From Phallusia mammillata (taxonomy: Eukaryota > Chordata > Ascidiacea > Phlebobranchia > Ascidiidae), in contig QLIY01000157.1 of the NCBI GenBank assembly GCA_003260075.1, positions 102,830 through 166,829 on the forward strand: 64,000 nucleotides of DNA. The letters are read 5' to 3'. A program made the translations under genes and the position numbers. The notes under the pieces are model-generated. The model was not told where the DNA came from and searched no databases. It saw only the letters and a list, made by a program, of their open reading frames with translations. Shown here piece after piece: positions 20,925 through 35,000 of the stretch. Positions within the stretch are counted from its first letter, which is position 1, and every line of letters begins with the position of its first letter.

Positions 20925-23900
20925 TAGGGAGCTACATAAATTTGGAAAACGTTACAAGAAATACGATAGAATTGGAAATGATTGCCAGAATCTTATTTCT
21001 AGAATTTACAGCTCGAAAATGTTCTATACTTTGTGACTAGCATATGAACAGCTTTCTTTTAGAGAAAAAATATTTTACTTTTTGTTAAACTCTTTGAAAG
21101 TAGGTTAGAACAACCACGCAAAATGTGTTGGGATGTTTAACAATCAAACACATGATTGTTGTTTAGAAATAAAGTAGAAAATATTCTATTGCGTGTTTGT
21201 TCGTCACATCGTTAAATAGTATACATTTATGGACACAATTGGCTTCAAAGAGAATTTTTGCGTAACAAGCTTTATAACACAGCTTAAAAAAATTGTGAAC
21301 AACATATTGAGGGTCTTTATAAAGAAGATTCAACCGATCCAGTTCCACGCTCTATAGGCATTTTCTCAATTAGAAAAACACATCTAAGACATTGGTTCTC
21401 AACTCGTTTCAGGCCATGGACCACCAGTCCAACTAAATAAACATCTTGGACCAGTCCATTGTTAAATAGGGATCAGAAATGCGTCCACAACAAGCATATT
21501 TGCTTAAAATATATTTTTTCAATACAGAATTTTATTTTAGGGAGAGATAACAGATAACAACAATTTTACAATAACTTTTTCGTACAGAATGTTCATAAAA
21601 TTATATGCAACTAGCCTATTTCCAATTTAACACAAAAAATATAACTAACGTCTTGTGGACCACCCAAAAAGTCATCATGGACCACCAGTTGAGAACCACT
21701 GATCTAAGACGATGAGTTAAAAAAAACGTCGTTTGTACACATGAGCCTACTTGCGAATCATGTCTGATATAATTCCATGCGATGTTTCCTGGATATAATC
21801 AAGTCCAGTTGGTTGTGGGTGGGTCGTCGTCGGGGGCTGCTGTTGGGGGTGCGACATCGAAATCTGGAGGGGTCGTGTCATGGGGGCCTGTTGGGTGTGA
21901 GACATTAGGGGTTGCTGGTGGTGCGAAATTTGGGGCAGGGTCGTCATGGGTGTCTGCTGGGGGTGGGTAATATGGGGCTGTTGGGGGTGAGCTATAGATG
22001 GTTGTTGCTGTGGGTGGGTAATTGGGGGCTCTGGTTGTCCTCTGCTAGCAGGCGGTTGTTGCTGGGCTTGTCTGTATTCCATCTGCAAAATATGGAGTTT
22101 ACATTATACTTAGAACAGTTGGAACTTGTATTTGTTTTTGCTACGCAGAATATTAGACACCAAAAGAGCAGCTCCGTTAAAAGCATAACTACCAAATACA
22201 TATACAAGCTATCTGAATCTAAACATATCGATTGCTAATAGTTTTTTTATTTTAGCTAGTAAAAAACCTTCTCATATCTATCAACATGTTTCAACTCGGG
22301 TCAAAGGAAGTAATTATTTATTGAAAATAAACGCAATTTACTTTGTATTTTTTGCTGACAAAATTTACCCGATACTTTTACCAAGAGATTTGCTACATTA
22401 TAAAAATTCCTGAGAATTGAAAATATTTTTCAAGTAACGGAATCAGTCAATGACTAGGATATACATACTTCTACAGCGTTGAAATGAAAATGCCAGTTAG
22501 GCGAAATATATATATATTTTATGTAAGTACTTTGATTGATTCCGTTACTTCAAAAATATTTTCCATTCTCAGTTATTTATTCTCACAAACAGTGTTCACA
22601 ATGATCATGCTGTGTGTTGGGTGGTCAAATACTGTTCAGTATGATTACTATAACATTGGTTTCAAAAACTTGTGGTGTACCTTATGACAAACACTGTTAT
22701 TTACCTCAAGTCTCTGTTGCCCGGTGAATTGTCTCTGGTGGGTAGGGTTGGGGTCATGAGGTCTGGACACCTTCAAAACACGGTGAACATACAGTTAGAG
22801 ATGCTGTCGCATTGTTGTAAGTCGGGACAAGCTAGAGTTTAAACTAAATGGCCTTGATTGGGGCCTGACCTCATACTGTTTGTTTGTTCTCAAAAACAGC
22901 GGAAACACCAAAAAAGGCTCGAAAAAGTGAACTAAGAAAAGGAATCTTAGCGCAAAAGGACAATTTAAGCTCAAAACTAGGGATGGGTCAACTGCAAATT
23001 TTATGTTTGGTCAGACACCGAGGCGAGCATTAGAATGTACGCTCGGCGCATGCTGACGTCACAAACATTCCCAATTCCACGCTAGTTTTGTAGTTTTCTA
23101 AGGTCCCTTACGTCACTAGCGGCGTATTAAGCTGTAGTGTACAGGCCCCAGAAGTACGTGTTCTTCCACCATCTAACGCTTTTAAACAAAAGTCATTTCT
23201 ATTCTAGGATACCCTTTCGAACACTAGTTTCGCATGTTAGCAGGGCGTGAATATGCAAATTTAATACTCGGTTCAGTTTGTGCAACTGCTCGGCCGAACA
23301 CCGAGCATTAAAAATAGCGATGCTCGGAACGGAGTATTCGGGTTCTGGCCCGGCTTGCCCCATCCCTAATATAAAAACCCGATTTTTGAGGTGATAAGTA
23401 ACTAGAACTTACCGTAGGTGGTTGCGCAACATCGTACTCCTCCCTAATATTGTGGTCGATAATAGCATTGATCAGATGGGCTGTGGTCATTTTAGTTCGT
23501 CCCTTCGAACGCAAATCAGTTTGCACGTGGCGACCATGCTGAAATGTATTGTTAAGCACGGTTATGACAGTTAGAATAGAAGACATTGGAGTTATTATTT
23601 AATCCTGATGCGTTAATGTAGCTGTATTCAATAGCAATCTAAGCAAGAAACGTTACATAAAAAAAGGTTTTCCAAAATCTTCATGCACCAATTACGAGGA
23701 TTAGATTACGTTAGTCTCCGGATCCGAACACGCGACAGGTGCCTATATCAGGACTGGTAAAAATGTTCGTTTTAATTTAAAACACAACGGGGGGGGGGGA
23801 AACGTTACATAAAAAACGGTTTTCCAAAATCTCCATGCACCAATTACGAGGATTAGATTACGTTAGTCTCCGGATTCGAACACGCGACAGGAGCCTATAT

Positions 23901-25915
23901 CAGGACTGGTAAAAATGTTCGTTTTAATTTAAAACACAACTATGTAGCAGAATGAATTTAAATACAGGAGAGGAAAACTTATTTCTTTATGTGGTTTGTA
24001 AATAGACAAATAGGTTCTGGAAAATAACCTATGAAATTGATAAAAGACCGATTTTTAAATAATCTTTGTATGGTTTAGCATCTACTATTTATTCTATTGG
24101 TGAGGAAATGACCTGTTTTGTATTGTTAAGGAGGAATTCGTCCACAAGGGTTAAGAACCATTAACTGGTTTGGTGGATAAAACGAAGAGAATTTAATGAG
24201 CTTAAATAATAATAATGCTTAGCAAACTTTAAAAAGGAAATTAAGTGGGCCAATGAAGCTAATAACTTTAAAGACAGCAATAATCCTGGATGTAGTTGTA
24301 TGTTTCAACAAACCAGCTTAAAATACTACCCACCCTGTCTGTTGAAGCCCCAGCCAAATTCTTTTCACTGCCTTCGCTTGATTCTTTTCTTCTGTGTTCT
24401 TGTGGAAACTGGCCAATGCCTTCCTGAACGAGCCTGCATGGAAATTGTAACAGTTAGCAAATTCATCCAGTTGGCTGAATCAGAGTTATGAGTCGGGTTT
24501 TCGGGCTTAAGTATAAACAAAACGGTAGAGCTACTAACACCATCTCACGTCAGCCGCACATTTAGCTATTTTTTGATAGGTGGCGCAAGCCGAATTATTT
24601 ATTTAGCGGCTAAAGAGAGGTAGGGTAGAGCAGTAAAGTAACGTTTCAAAAATTTTAAGATAAGGAGGGAAATTTTAGAGTTTGTTTCATTGATTTTTTA
24701 ATAATCATACCTAACTTCAAACCTAATAACCGTCAGCATATTTTGGTGACATACTGTTTTCAATAGGATTTGTACTCTTTGCGCCACCTATCAAAAAATA
24801 GCTAAATGTGCGACTGACGTGAGTTATGGTGCTAGTAGAATTTCCGAAAAACGGACTTGATTTAGGCGTGAATTCACATTCGACCTCATTTATGTTGAAA
24901 TTTAACCAACGCAAAATTAATGTTTTGTTTCCACACAAATTCGCGTTCAGGCCAGCTTGCAGCTCTGGGCAAAAATCACAACTATCCACTGCTGGTGACG
25001 TCACTGGCCGATGACGTAAAACTAAGCTACGTATAACAATTCTTTTTTCCTATGCATCCCAAACAATGCAACACCGAAAATTGGAAATGAAAAAAAAGGT
25101 TTTCACAAGGAATTGTTTTGACGACATTTTGTTTACAGGCAAATTACTCAACAATATTCACTCTTTAGGTATTTCATTGCGTCATAACCGCCGTTGTGGT
25201 CGCTTAGGCTAATAGCTAAAACATTCATACTAGCACAATTTAGAAAAGCACCTTTTCCAATCAATTCAAAACAACAGAATACCTTTGTTGAGGTGTGGCT
25301 TGCGGTGGTGCAACCAATGCGCTTCGAAATCGGTCTCCCTGGATAGGTTGACCCGAATGCAAATCACTAGCACGAATTTCCCTGTCTGATACACGATGCT
25401 GTTCCTGTACTGGGTCCCGTTTTATCACCCGACCCTGGGGCAAATGGGGGCTGCTACTGCTCCTTTGGGTCATATGAGGACTTCCCGGAATGTTTCGATC
25501 TGCGCTTTGGGGCTGCCTAGGTGGCGGTGGGGTGCCGTATGGGGCTGGCGGGGTCCTTCTTGCTCAACGGATTCTTGCGGCGCAGGACTGCCACCTCGCG
25601 ACGAACCCTGGAAAAATAAATTCCAGCATTAAACACATGTGGCTTTTTTTTACTTTTACACCACTATTNCAAGAGCAGATTGGGTGATAGGGGTATGGTG
25701 GTCAGTGCTAGGGGTCCGATGGGGGCTTGACGATTTGCGACGTTCGACTCCTGGGTGATACATCTCGGGTATGTGGGGGTAAAGCTGGGGTCCCGGCGAG
25801 GGGTAAGGGGGTTTTGCGGCGTGATGTGGGGTGGAAGAGCGATGGGGCGAAGAGGGACTTTTCGATGGGGTATTGCGGACAGGGTTACTGACGGTTCTTG
25901 TGTGGTGGGTTGAAT

Positions 25916-26003
<88 letters not shown>

Positions 26004-29000
26004 AGGGTTACTGACGGTTCTTGTGTGGTGGGTTGAATGGGTGGTTGGTAAACTGCTGGGTATTTGGGGTATAAAGGTCAAACGGTCAGAGCCTGGAGAA
26101 CCTGCACAAAAAATATGTGAACTATTAAGGAAGTTTCTTAAACGTTCAGGTAAGGGTCAAAAAATGGGTAAAATGCGCTAAAGTTAAAAACCAAATAATC
26201 CAACCGGGGCATCGTATACTGTGTTCAATCGATTGTAAACCGCATCCGAGTATAAGTCGCATTATTTCATGTTAAGAAATTATTGTCTGTAACTTATAGA
26301 TACAAAAAAATTAACTCATTTTTTGATGGAGGACGGTCAAAAACATCGGCATCACATTAAAATATAGGCGGCCCTCAATCGTTGATTGAAGCACAAACTG
26401 TAAAGGAAAATACTTTACAATCCGCAGTCTACATTGGAATAAATAAACGGTTTCCAACATCTTGTACAAAGAGCTTACCAGGGTGATGTGGAACCATTAG
26501 CGGGTGAACAGAACTGAGTGCAGATGTAACCATGACAGGTGGAGCTCCCGATGTGGCTTGCGATGCCGTGGGGGGGGGGGCTACATTGGAATAAATAAAC
26601 GGATTCCAACATCTTGTACAAAGAGCTTACCAGGGTGGTGTGGAACCATTAGCGGGTGAACAGAACTGAGTGCAGATGTAACCATTACAGGTGGAGCACC
26701 CGATGTGGCTTGCGACGCCGTGGGAAAGGGGGGGGGGGGGCAGTAGATGCTAAACCATTTAAAATAGTGTATTTTACCACTTCACAGGACATATTCCCAG
26801 AGTGCATTTACAAATCACATGTACAAATTAAGCAAATTCCTCCCCGGGGGGGGGGTTGGGTGTACTGTTTTCAAATCGGCTATTGTTTTTGGTGAGCGAA
26901 ACCCTAGATGTTTTACTTTTACAAATTTGCATGACACAATAAAACAGTGGTTCCCAACGTTTATCGACGATATTTTAATTTCTCCCCAATAGACTACATA
27001 GTAGATGCTAAAACATTTAAAATAGTGTCTTTTACCACTTCACAGGACATATTCGCAGAGTGCATTTACAAATCACATGTACAAATTAAGCAAATTCCTC
27101 CCCTCAAGTTTTAAAGTTTCTTACGAGAATTTCTATCCGGTTGGAAACCGCTGCAACAAACGGTTTTAATAAGGTATGAAGTTATTTTGGTGTTTTTAGA
27201 CTCAAGAAGAATCTTAAAAGAAGTGAAGTTTGGTAAATGCTGCTTTGAAATGAACACAGTTATACACAACATAATGAAAACATTACCAGAAACGGCCGAG
27301 GAATTATGTCGCATCTGTAGGGAAGTTGCATAATCGTGTGACAACATATTGTGGCGGGAACTTTCGAGGTTTTCGTTGCCTGATGGGGAAAAAGATCTGA
27401 CATGTGCAGAGGGTGGGATAAAACCTGAATGTAAACGAAATATACTTCGTAGAAAGGTGGCTTTCCTATATCTTGACAACCTATTCTATCCTATTTACTG
27501 ATTTATTATGCACACCATTTGACTACCTAGTGAAATTTATCTAAAGCTGTAAGGTGACAAATTTTAATTACAATATACATTTTTTTGCCATGGAAAGAAA
27601 AAAGTTATTTCAGTTACGGTATAAAATGTCCGTATTTGAGATGCAGGCTTTTTTTAAACTTTGATGAAGTAAGTATGAGTCAAATTTTGGACGAAAACTT
27701 ACAGGTAAGCATATTATTCTTTTATATAAACGCAGTATAAACAAAGGATTGTGTACATAACATAAAATATACACAAAGTATTTAGCACAAAAAATGTAGT
27801 CAACCCAATAACAAGAGAACTAAAGCTTAATAAAAACTAAGTCGACCAATAAGTGTACAAAAACATTGATCTCAATTTTGTGTGAAATACGAAATAATAA
27901 GTAAGTTCAATTGAACGGAAAAAATAAAAAGACCGGTAACATACACCTGGTGCTTTTAGGAATTGGCCAAATCGCTTTATACCTGCAAATGGGTGGAACA
28001 TATACTGCTGCATAATTTGGTTCAAATTTCCGTCAGTAGGTTTAAGGAATGGATACCTTAGCTGCATCTGGGCCAACATAAGGGGGTCGAGACCTGCTGG
28101 AGAAAATAATTGCTCAGTATAAATTGATGGCAACGTAGATCAAGTTATACTAAAAAAATACTTAATACCCTCTGAGGCAGCATTGTTCAGCTGACACAAT
28201 GAAAAACATTTTTGTAAATATTAAAAGACAGTGGGTTGACAAATTCAGTCGTTAGAACAGAGGCAGGAAAGAGTCTAGCACGTTTCAAACAAGGTCCAAC
28301 ACTTTATTACTTTATTTTTTTATTTGTCCTACCCTGCACTTGGGTGGCAAGCAGCTCAGCAGCAGTTCTTTGGTCAGGTAAACTCCTCGGAGTTGAAGCG
28401 AGAGAATGAGCGGACATCGACCGCTGACCGGCGCTCTAGAGCAAAACATTTCAATTGTAAAATGTCTCCGTATGTCTGGTGTTGCTGAATGTAGACCAGG
28501 ACTTTATGCGTTCGCTTTTCACAGCCATTGAGCTGATAAAAAGCGATATTGTAATAAAGTTTACCAAAGATTGTAGCCTGTTTTAGCTTAATTTTTTAAC
28601 CACAACCTCCTTGGTTGGATTTTTTGTTAAACAAGTTTTAATCAGGACAGACCCAAAACAACAGCAGTTTTTTTTAACATGGGGTTAAGTACCTTCAACA
28701 CGGGGTAATTTGGCATTTTTAAGGGGGTAATTATATTTTTTGTTCCGTGACGCCTTGATTGGCAATTTTTGGGGTAAAACTAAAAAGGTTACCAACCACT
28801 GACTTAGGACTTAAATCTTTTTTCTTGACAACATCAGTAGTTTCCACCCTTGCATATCGGACAAGCAATTGATAAAACATCTCAATTTATAACTTTATGA
28901 ATTAATTTGGTTTTAATTCAAAATCTTGTCTTTCCATACAGTGTCAGGCTATTTTAGGTGTTACCCATTAAAGTGAAACCACAAGAGCAAAGCAAAAACA

Positions 29001-32000
29001 GGTTTAAAATCATCGAAATCTGGGTTAACTTCTGTGTAATGTGTGTTACAATGTTAAGGACCACTGGGTAGGTTCCATTACCAAATACGTGATTGTACAT
29101 AGGTGTTAACAATAGTTTTTACCAGTGGGGATTCGACGACACTTTTTCGGTCTGGAGTGTAACGGGATGTGGAATCCGGCCGCTTCACTTCTGCAAAGGT
29201 TCGAAAACATTAAAATTTAACGACTAAAGGGAGCTATGGTGGGATGAACTGGTGTGTCAGCTAGGATGAAAATTAACAGTTCCAATCTATGTACATATAC
29301 AAGTTACACTTTTGTGTTTCAACAAGAGGTGGGAAAATGGCGTGAATGGTTTTTAGTTGTTTACTGTTATTCCATCTGAAGCTTCTGAAATATCAGGTCT
29401 TACCCTCTTTGTGTTGTTTTTCTTGAGGCGGCTGCTGTTGCTGCTGCATGGGTGATGGATACCTAGGAATGTGTTCTGCTTTTCCAGGCGCCGGGCCGCG
29501 GGAGGGGGCCTTCCGTTCGGACAACTTCATTTGAGGCGGGGTCGCCGATCGTTGGACGACATGCTGTACCTGCTTCGACGACGGGCTAGGTTCGTCGCTG
29601 ATCTTTCGTTTCGTCGACATTTCAGGCAGAGGCGCACCATGTTGGAAATAGTAGCGATATGCTTCGGCACGGGCCACCTCCTCTAGCTTTGCCTGCTTCT
29701 GTGCGGACTGTGTGCTCGACTCGAGAGGTTTCTCAGACTTTACAGGCGCTACTATTGGACTTTGCGATAATGCCTGCGGTGTTAGGCGGCCTGGGTGCAA
29801 ACCCCAAAAATTCTGGGCCTGTTGCCCGGGTAATATCACCCCGTGGGGTAAATGGGGGGCGCCTTTTGCCGGGGATGCAACGTCTATAAATTGCGGTCTA
29901 CCAGGTACTTGGCCACCCAAAGTCGACATTTGAACTGTTTGAGGTATTAGGTGGCGAATTTGTGACGGAGCAGTGGCTGGTTTGGGAGCTGGCTTTTCGT
30001 GTCCGTCCGTAGGGTGCAGAAGAGGGTTTTTAGCCACTGGTTTGCCGCTACGAATTGATACAAGGTTCGTAGCAGGCGTTACTACTGGCATACGGTTGCT
30101 AGATGATACTCTGTAAGCTAAGCTGCTGATTGCTCCAGGAATGGTGGGTGTAGGTGCTAAACTGGACGCCAGAGTGGGTTGGACGACAGGGGTTCCGGTG
30201 GTTATAGAACCAAATTGGGGCCTTGGGGCGGTCCGATGGGGTCCCTGAAGAACGCCGCCAAGACCAGGGGGAATTTTATCGTCTTTTCCACTGTGCTTAA
30301 TGTCGCCTGGTTTGACCGCTAGAATCTAGTTAAAAAAGATTTAAGAGTGTTATGGACAGTTTTGCTAGGGTAGCGGTTTTCCAGCCCAATTGGGTTAGTT
30401 TTTGACACCGAGTTGCGGGTTGCGTTTTTTCATGGCGGGTTGCAAAAAGGCCATTTTTTGTTTTTTACGTGCATTTTGATATTCATGGGTCTTACCAAGC
30501 AGTTATGGACAGAAAAAACATGTGTATAATTTGGTGGGCAGCGTATGTTGGGCCTGGTTTGACAATCAGGGTTGCGGTTTTCAAGAATTTGGCTTGGCAA
30601 CACTGGCTTTGTGTGTTTTACAACAGTTAAAGTCCTACCTGCTGAATGGCTGTGCTCGCCGCGGGTGATTGACGGAATTGGGATTGTGGTACACTGCCTC
30701 TGTTGAAAACAAGATTATTGTGTTGATTTTACAAACAAGAGGAAACGTGGCTGGTCGTTACTAAGCACATTATTGATGCACAGCTTTGCAGTGTAAATTT
30801 GATGAAACATCTACGCGGCTAACCTGGTTGATGCAAATCTCAGTGCAGAAACCGGCACAGCCACTGACGTTGGGGCTGCAGGGATAACAGCTGATTTATC
30901 TTGCATGGAACGAATATCGCTGCTGCTATACGTGCGCTGGTATGTGGAAGAAAGTTCTGGAACTGGCAAGAAAATGAATGTGTTATGCAAAAATGCTTTA
31001 TGGTTACATTTGGGAAAACGGGAGAGTTTAGGTTAGGACTAAAGGCAAAATAAAAGGAGCTTCTTTACATTAGACCTCATTTGTGTTGTGATTTCACATT
31101 GGTTAACTTTACCCAAAAATAGAAGGATTATTTAGCACATATTGCCATTGCACACACAATATAACCTATTATGAAACGTTTTCTCTACACCTATTTTATC
31201 TTGGGCCCCATGTTAGCCGCCGACTTTTATAACCTTAGTAGTATCTACAGGCAGAAACTCATGGGTTCCCCACACATGCAAAGTCGTAAATTATAAATTT
31301 CAAGAGATATAACCATGAGGAAGTTTGGAAGGAGAGGATAAAATTAAAAAGCATAAAAATTTATTGATAACTGTGCCGTTAATAATTGGTGTAAAAATAG
31401 ACTTTTTCAGACAAATATTCTTTTTTTTTCTTAATCACCTATCTGTCTTCCTAATCACATAATTTACCTATATATGTGTGCTGGGATGGTATTGTTAAAA
31501 CGGCTTTTTATTATCAAATTGACCAAAGTTTGACTTACTTGTGTGTTTGGTGTCAGGAATAGTGACAACAGATGGTCTAAAATCCTTCTGCATTGATCCA
31601 GCTATCGTGATAGTTGATGCATGTGATAGAGGGTGCTGGCTGCTTGCTGTAATCAAAATATCAGGTCAACCACAACTTAAAACCAGCCAAGATGTCACTG
31701 AACATGCAATTAAGTATACAAACCATTGAATTTGTGCCTTATGGAGCTTGCAACAATAAAAGAGACCCCCGAAACCAGTTTTTACTTTAAGGCAAACTAG
31801 CGCCTTTTGGAGGTTTAAAAACAAATGGGTATTTTAAAACTTGCAGCCTAAAATGGATTTGTAACAAATAAGGTTAGTACATGTTATTAGGTGCTAAATC
31901 GAATCAGAAGCGAAAGAATAGAGAACAACTAGGGATTGGCTGAGCCAGAACCCGAGTACTCGGTACCGAGCATCGCTGTTTTTAATGCTCGATGCTCGGC

Positions 32001-35000
32001 CGAGCAGTAGCGAAAACTGACCCGAGCGTTAAATTTGCATATTCATGCCCTGATAACATACGAAACTAGCGTTCTAAAGGGTGTCTCTGAACAAAAACGA
32101 ATGATTTTTCAAATGTATTAGATAGTGGAAAAACGCATAATTAAAGGGCATGTACATTGTTTTGGCACATCCCTAAGAACAACGTTATGGTTTGGCCTGT
32201 TTGAGACCCAGGTACCTCTTTTTCAAACAATATAAGCATTGAAAATTGGAGCAATGTTTTACTGTATGCCAAAATCTCTTTCCAAAGACAGATTTAAAGT
32301 CAAGTTATTGTGGCAAACAAATCAATCAAAAATTTGCCACGTTTGAGTAATTCAGTACCTGGCTGTGATGCTGAAGCTGTCCTTGCGGTATTTTGTGCAG
32401 AAGATTGGCTCGTAGCAGTGGTTTTCGGTGCAGTTAAATCCATCACGCCCGGCATAGGCACGGTAAAAGTTTTACCACTACTTGACACCGTCACTAGTGG
32501 AACCGAAATTTTGCCTGTAAAGATGAGAAAGGTTATGAGTTTTTGATAAACAGTTTGCTTAGAAATAGTTGGTGGAATAAAATCAGATATTTCTGTCGTG
32601 AGATGATAACGTTGTCACTCGAAAGTACTTATGGAGGCGACGGGGCACGAGATTCAGAAACACTTAATCAAATTTTACACAAAAACGTATTCTGTGGAAT
32701 GTAGATCAGAGGTTCCCAACCTGTGGCACGCGTACACAAAAGTGCAAAAAGCTCATTTTAATGTGTTGAATTTTAAATGTCAGAGGGGGGGGGGGGCCTC
32801 GAAAGTACTTATGGAGGCGACGGGGCACGAGATTCAGAAGCACTTAATCAAATTTTACACAAAAACGGATTCTGTAGAATGTAGATCAGAGGTTCCCAAC
32901 CTGTGGTACGCGTACAAAAAAGTGCAAAAAGCTCATTTTAATGTGTTGAATTTTAAATGTCAGAGCTAAAACACGATCTACAAAACATTGTGCCACATGA
33001 TGTTTTGCGCTGCACTAATCGGTTAAAGGAAAGCAAGCGGTTACAGATTGCGCATTAGTGTGCTGACCTCTTCGTTACACTACATTTTAGATACAGAATG
33101 CAACAGTGGTCTAATTCAAAAAGCCTTTCTCCAAGCATGGGTGGTACGCGACCACGGAAAGGTTGAGAATTACGGCTGTAGAATGAACACAGCTATCCAA
33201 AACACGTAAAAAACCTCTTACCAGGTTGGTATGTTAAATTTCTGATGTCATCAATAACAGTAGTGTGTACCACGTGTCTTTGCAGAACTGTACCAGCAGA
33301 TGTAGATGATGGGTGGACAATATAACCTGTTGAATACACAAAGCAACATAAATCATGGAGTTTGGTACACTTAACCTTTTTGATAATTTCTTGTGCCTAT
33401 GTGTAAAGCGATGGCTAAATCGGGGTAAAAAGTTTTAGTATACAACATGTGTCATGAGTGTAAATTAGGTTTTGATCACTTTTTTTCTGGTAAAAACGAG
33501 GTATTCTTCTTTTTCGTTCGGCATTTAAACCAATGTTAGACAAGAAAGGCAAAATACAAAAAAGAAAAAAAACATACAAAAAAAACGTTTCCCAATCCGG
33601 AAGGAAGTCCCATAATTTTAAAACATCAATTCAATTTGAAACACTATACACGGATCTGTTTATTTTAAGGACGAATATAACGGTCCAAATACAACATCCA
33701 AATTCATTTTCCAAACGTTTCGACAAATGTTTATGCTTTACTCAATGTATACACAGGAAATTGTGGGAATTCATTTAAACTAAAAAATTGTGGTTTGCAA
33801 AGTCCCGAACATCAACGTGCTAGATGTTAAACTGCTCGCATTAGGTAATGATAAACAAAATCTACGCGAGAATCACCTAATACTTATTTCTGTAATTGTC
33901 AAGTTTGGCTGCTTTAAAGGAAAAAAAACTAGTGGTCAAAAAATATAAAAACGTATTAGGATGTTACGTCATACAGGTGTGTGACGTCATACAAATATGC
34001 CACGTCATGCATCAAATATTGTGTTTTGGCGTAAACTTTTATGCGAAGTACATTGCGAGGTCAAAAGTTCAACTTACTCGGCTGGTCTTTACTCGATCCC
34101 GGAGCAGTTTGTATTTTGATTACTTGTTGATACGGGTTGACGCGAGTCAGATCCGCTCCAGCCGGAGTCGAACTCGGCCGGGAGTTGTCAGCAACTGCGT
34201 GAAGAGAAAACAAGTCAAAAAAATAATATTAAAGAAAACATGCCAAAACAGCTGTGTCGATTATCAGTTCAGGCAAAGTTACAACAAATAACGTCCAAGT
34301 TCAAATTAATTAGGAGCGATATGTAACAGGTAAAATAGTGCAAAGAATTGGATATTTGGCACTAATTCTGAACAGAAATTTAAGTACACTATTGGCCAAT
34401 TATACATCATATAGTATTTATTTTGTTTGTGTTAACTTTGTTCCCCCATTAAATTTATTTGTACAAAACAGCTTTTAGGATAAATGGGTTGACCAAATTC
34501 AAGTGGAAAACTTGTTTTTTTGTATCTCTATCATTGGTATAAACTAGAGATGTACTAATATTCGGTGGGTCTAATAGGCTATTTTTGCAAGATTCGAGGG
34601 GGGGGGGTTTGTATCTCTACCATTGGTATAAACTAGATATGTACTAATATTCGGTGGGTCTAATAGGCTATTTTTGCAAGATTCGAATCTTTACGGACAC
34701 AAATGCAAAGCATAAAACGTGTGCACCACACAATCTTTCTAACCACCCTATGACTAAAATCGCTTCAACTATTGTGATTTTTAAACCATTATAGTTTTTC
34801 CACCCGAGGCAAAAAGTCAGTAATTCATTGGCAGGTTGGGAACCATGGTCGAGGTAACCCTTATATCACACAGAACTAAATGATCATGAAACACAACTAT
34901 CCTTTTATGTAGCACCACTGTTAAAACAGGGTTCCCGCACAATTTTCGTTTATAAATTCCATGACTTTTCCAAAACTTTTCAAGAAAACAAAACAAATTC

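Larger units (their letters stand above)
24334..29190 (-). other. NCoR exon block 5 (exons 33-40): conserved C-terminal half, partly damaged by assembly
   Basis: Exons: 29123-29190, 28333-28435, 27947-28096 (alternative in-frame donor at 27983), 27287-27424, 26479-26569 with allele copy 26631-26727 (acceptor lost in G-runs), 25670-26101 (interrupted by an 86-nt G-run with duplicated flanks), 25283 to about 25564 (5' end replaced by a foreign 104-bp block) and 24334-24433. Matches to vertebrate NCoR include SHDYATSLQM and GSDRLTFIPQIPSSLP (compare MDRITYIPGTQITFP). Exon 24334-24433 encodes an Arg/Glu-rich stretch. Confidence 0.82.
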
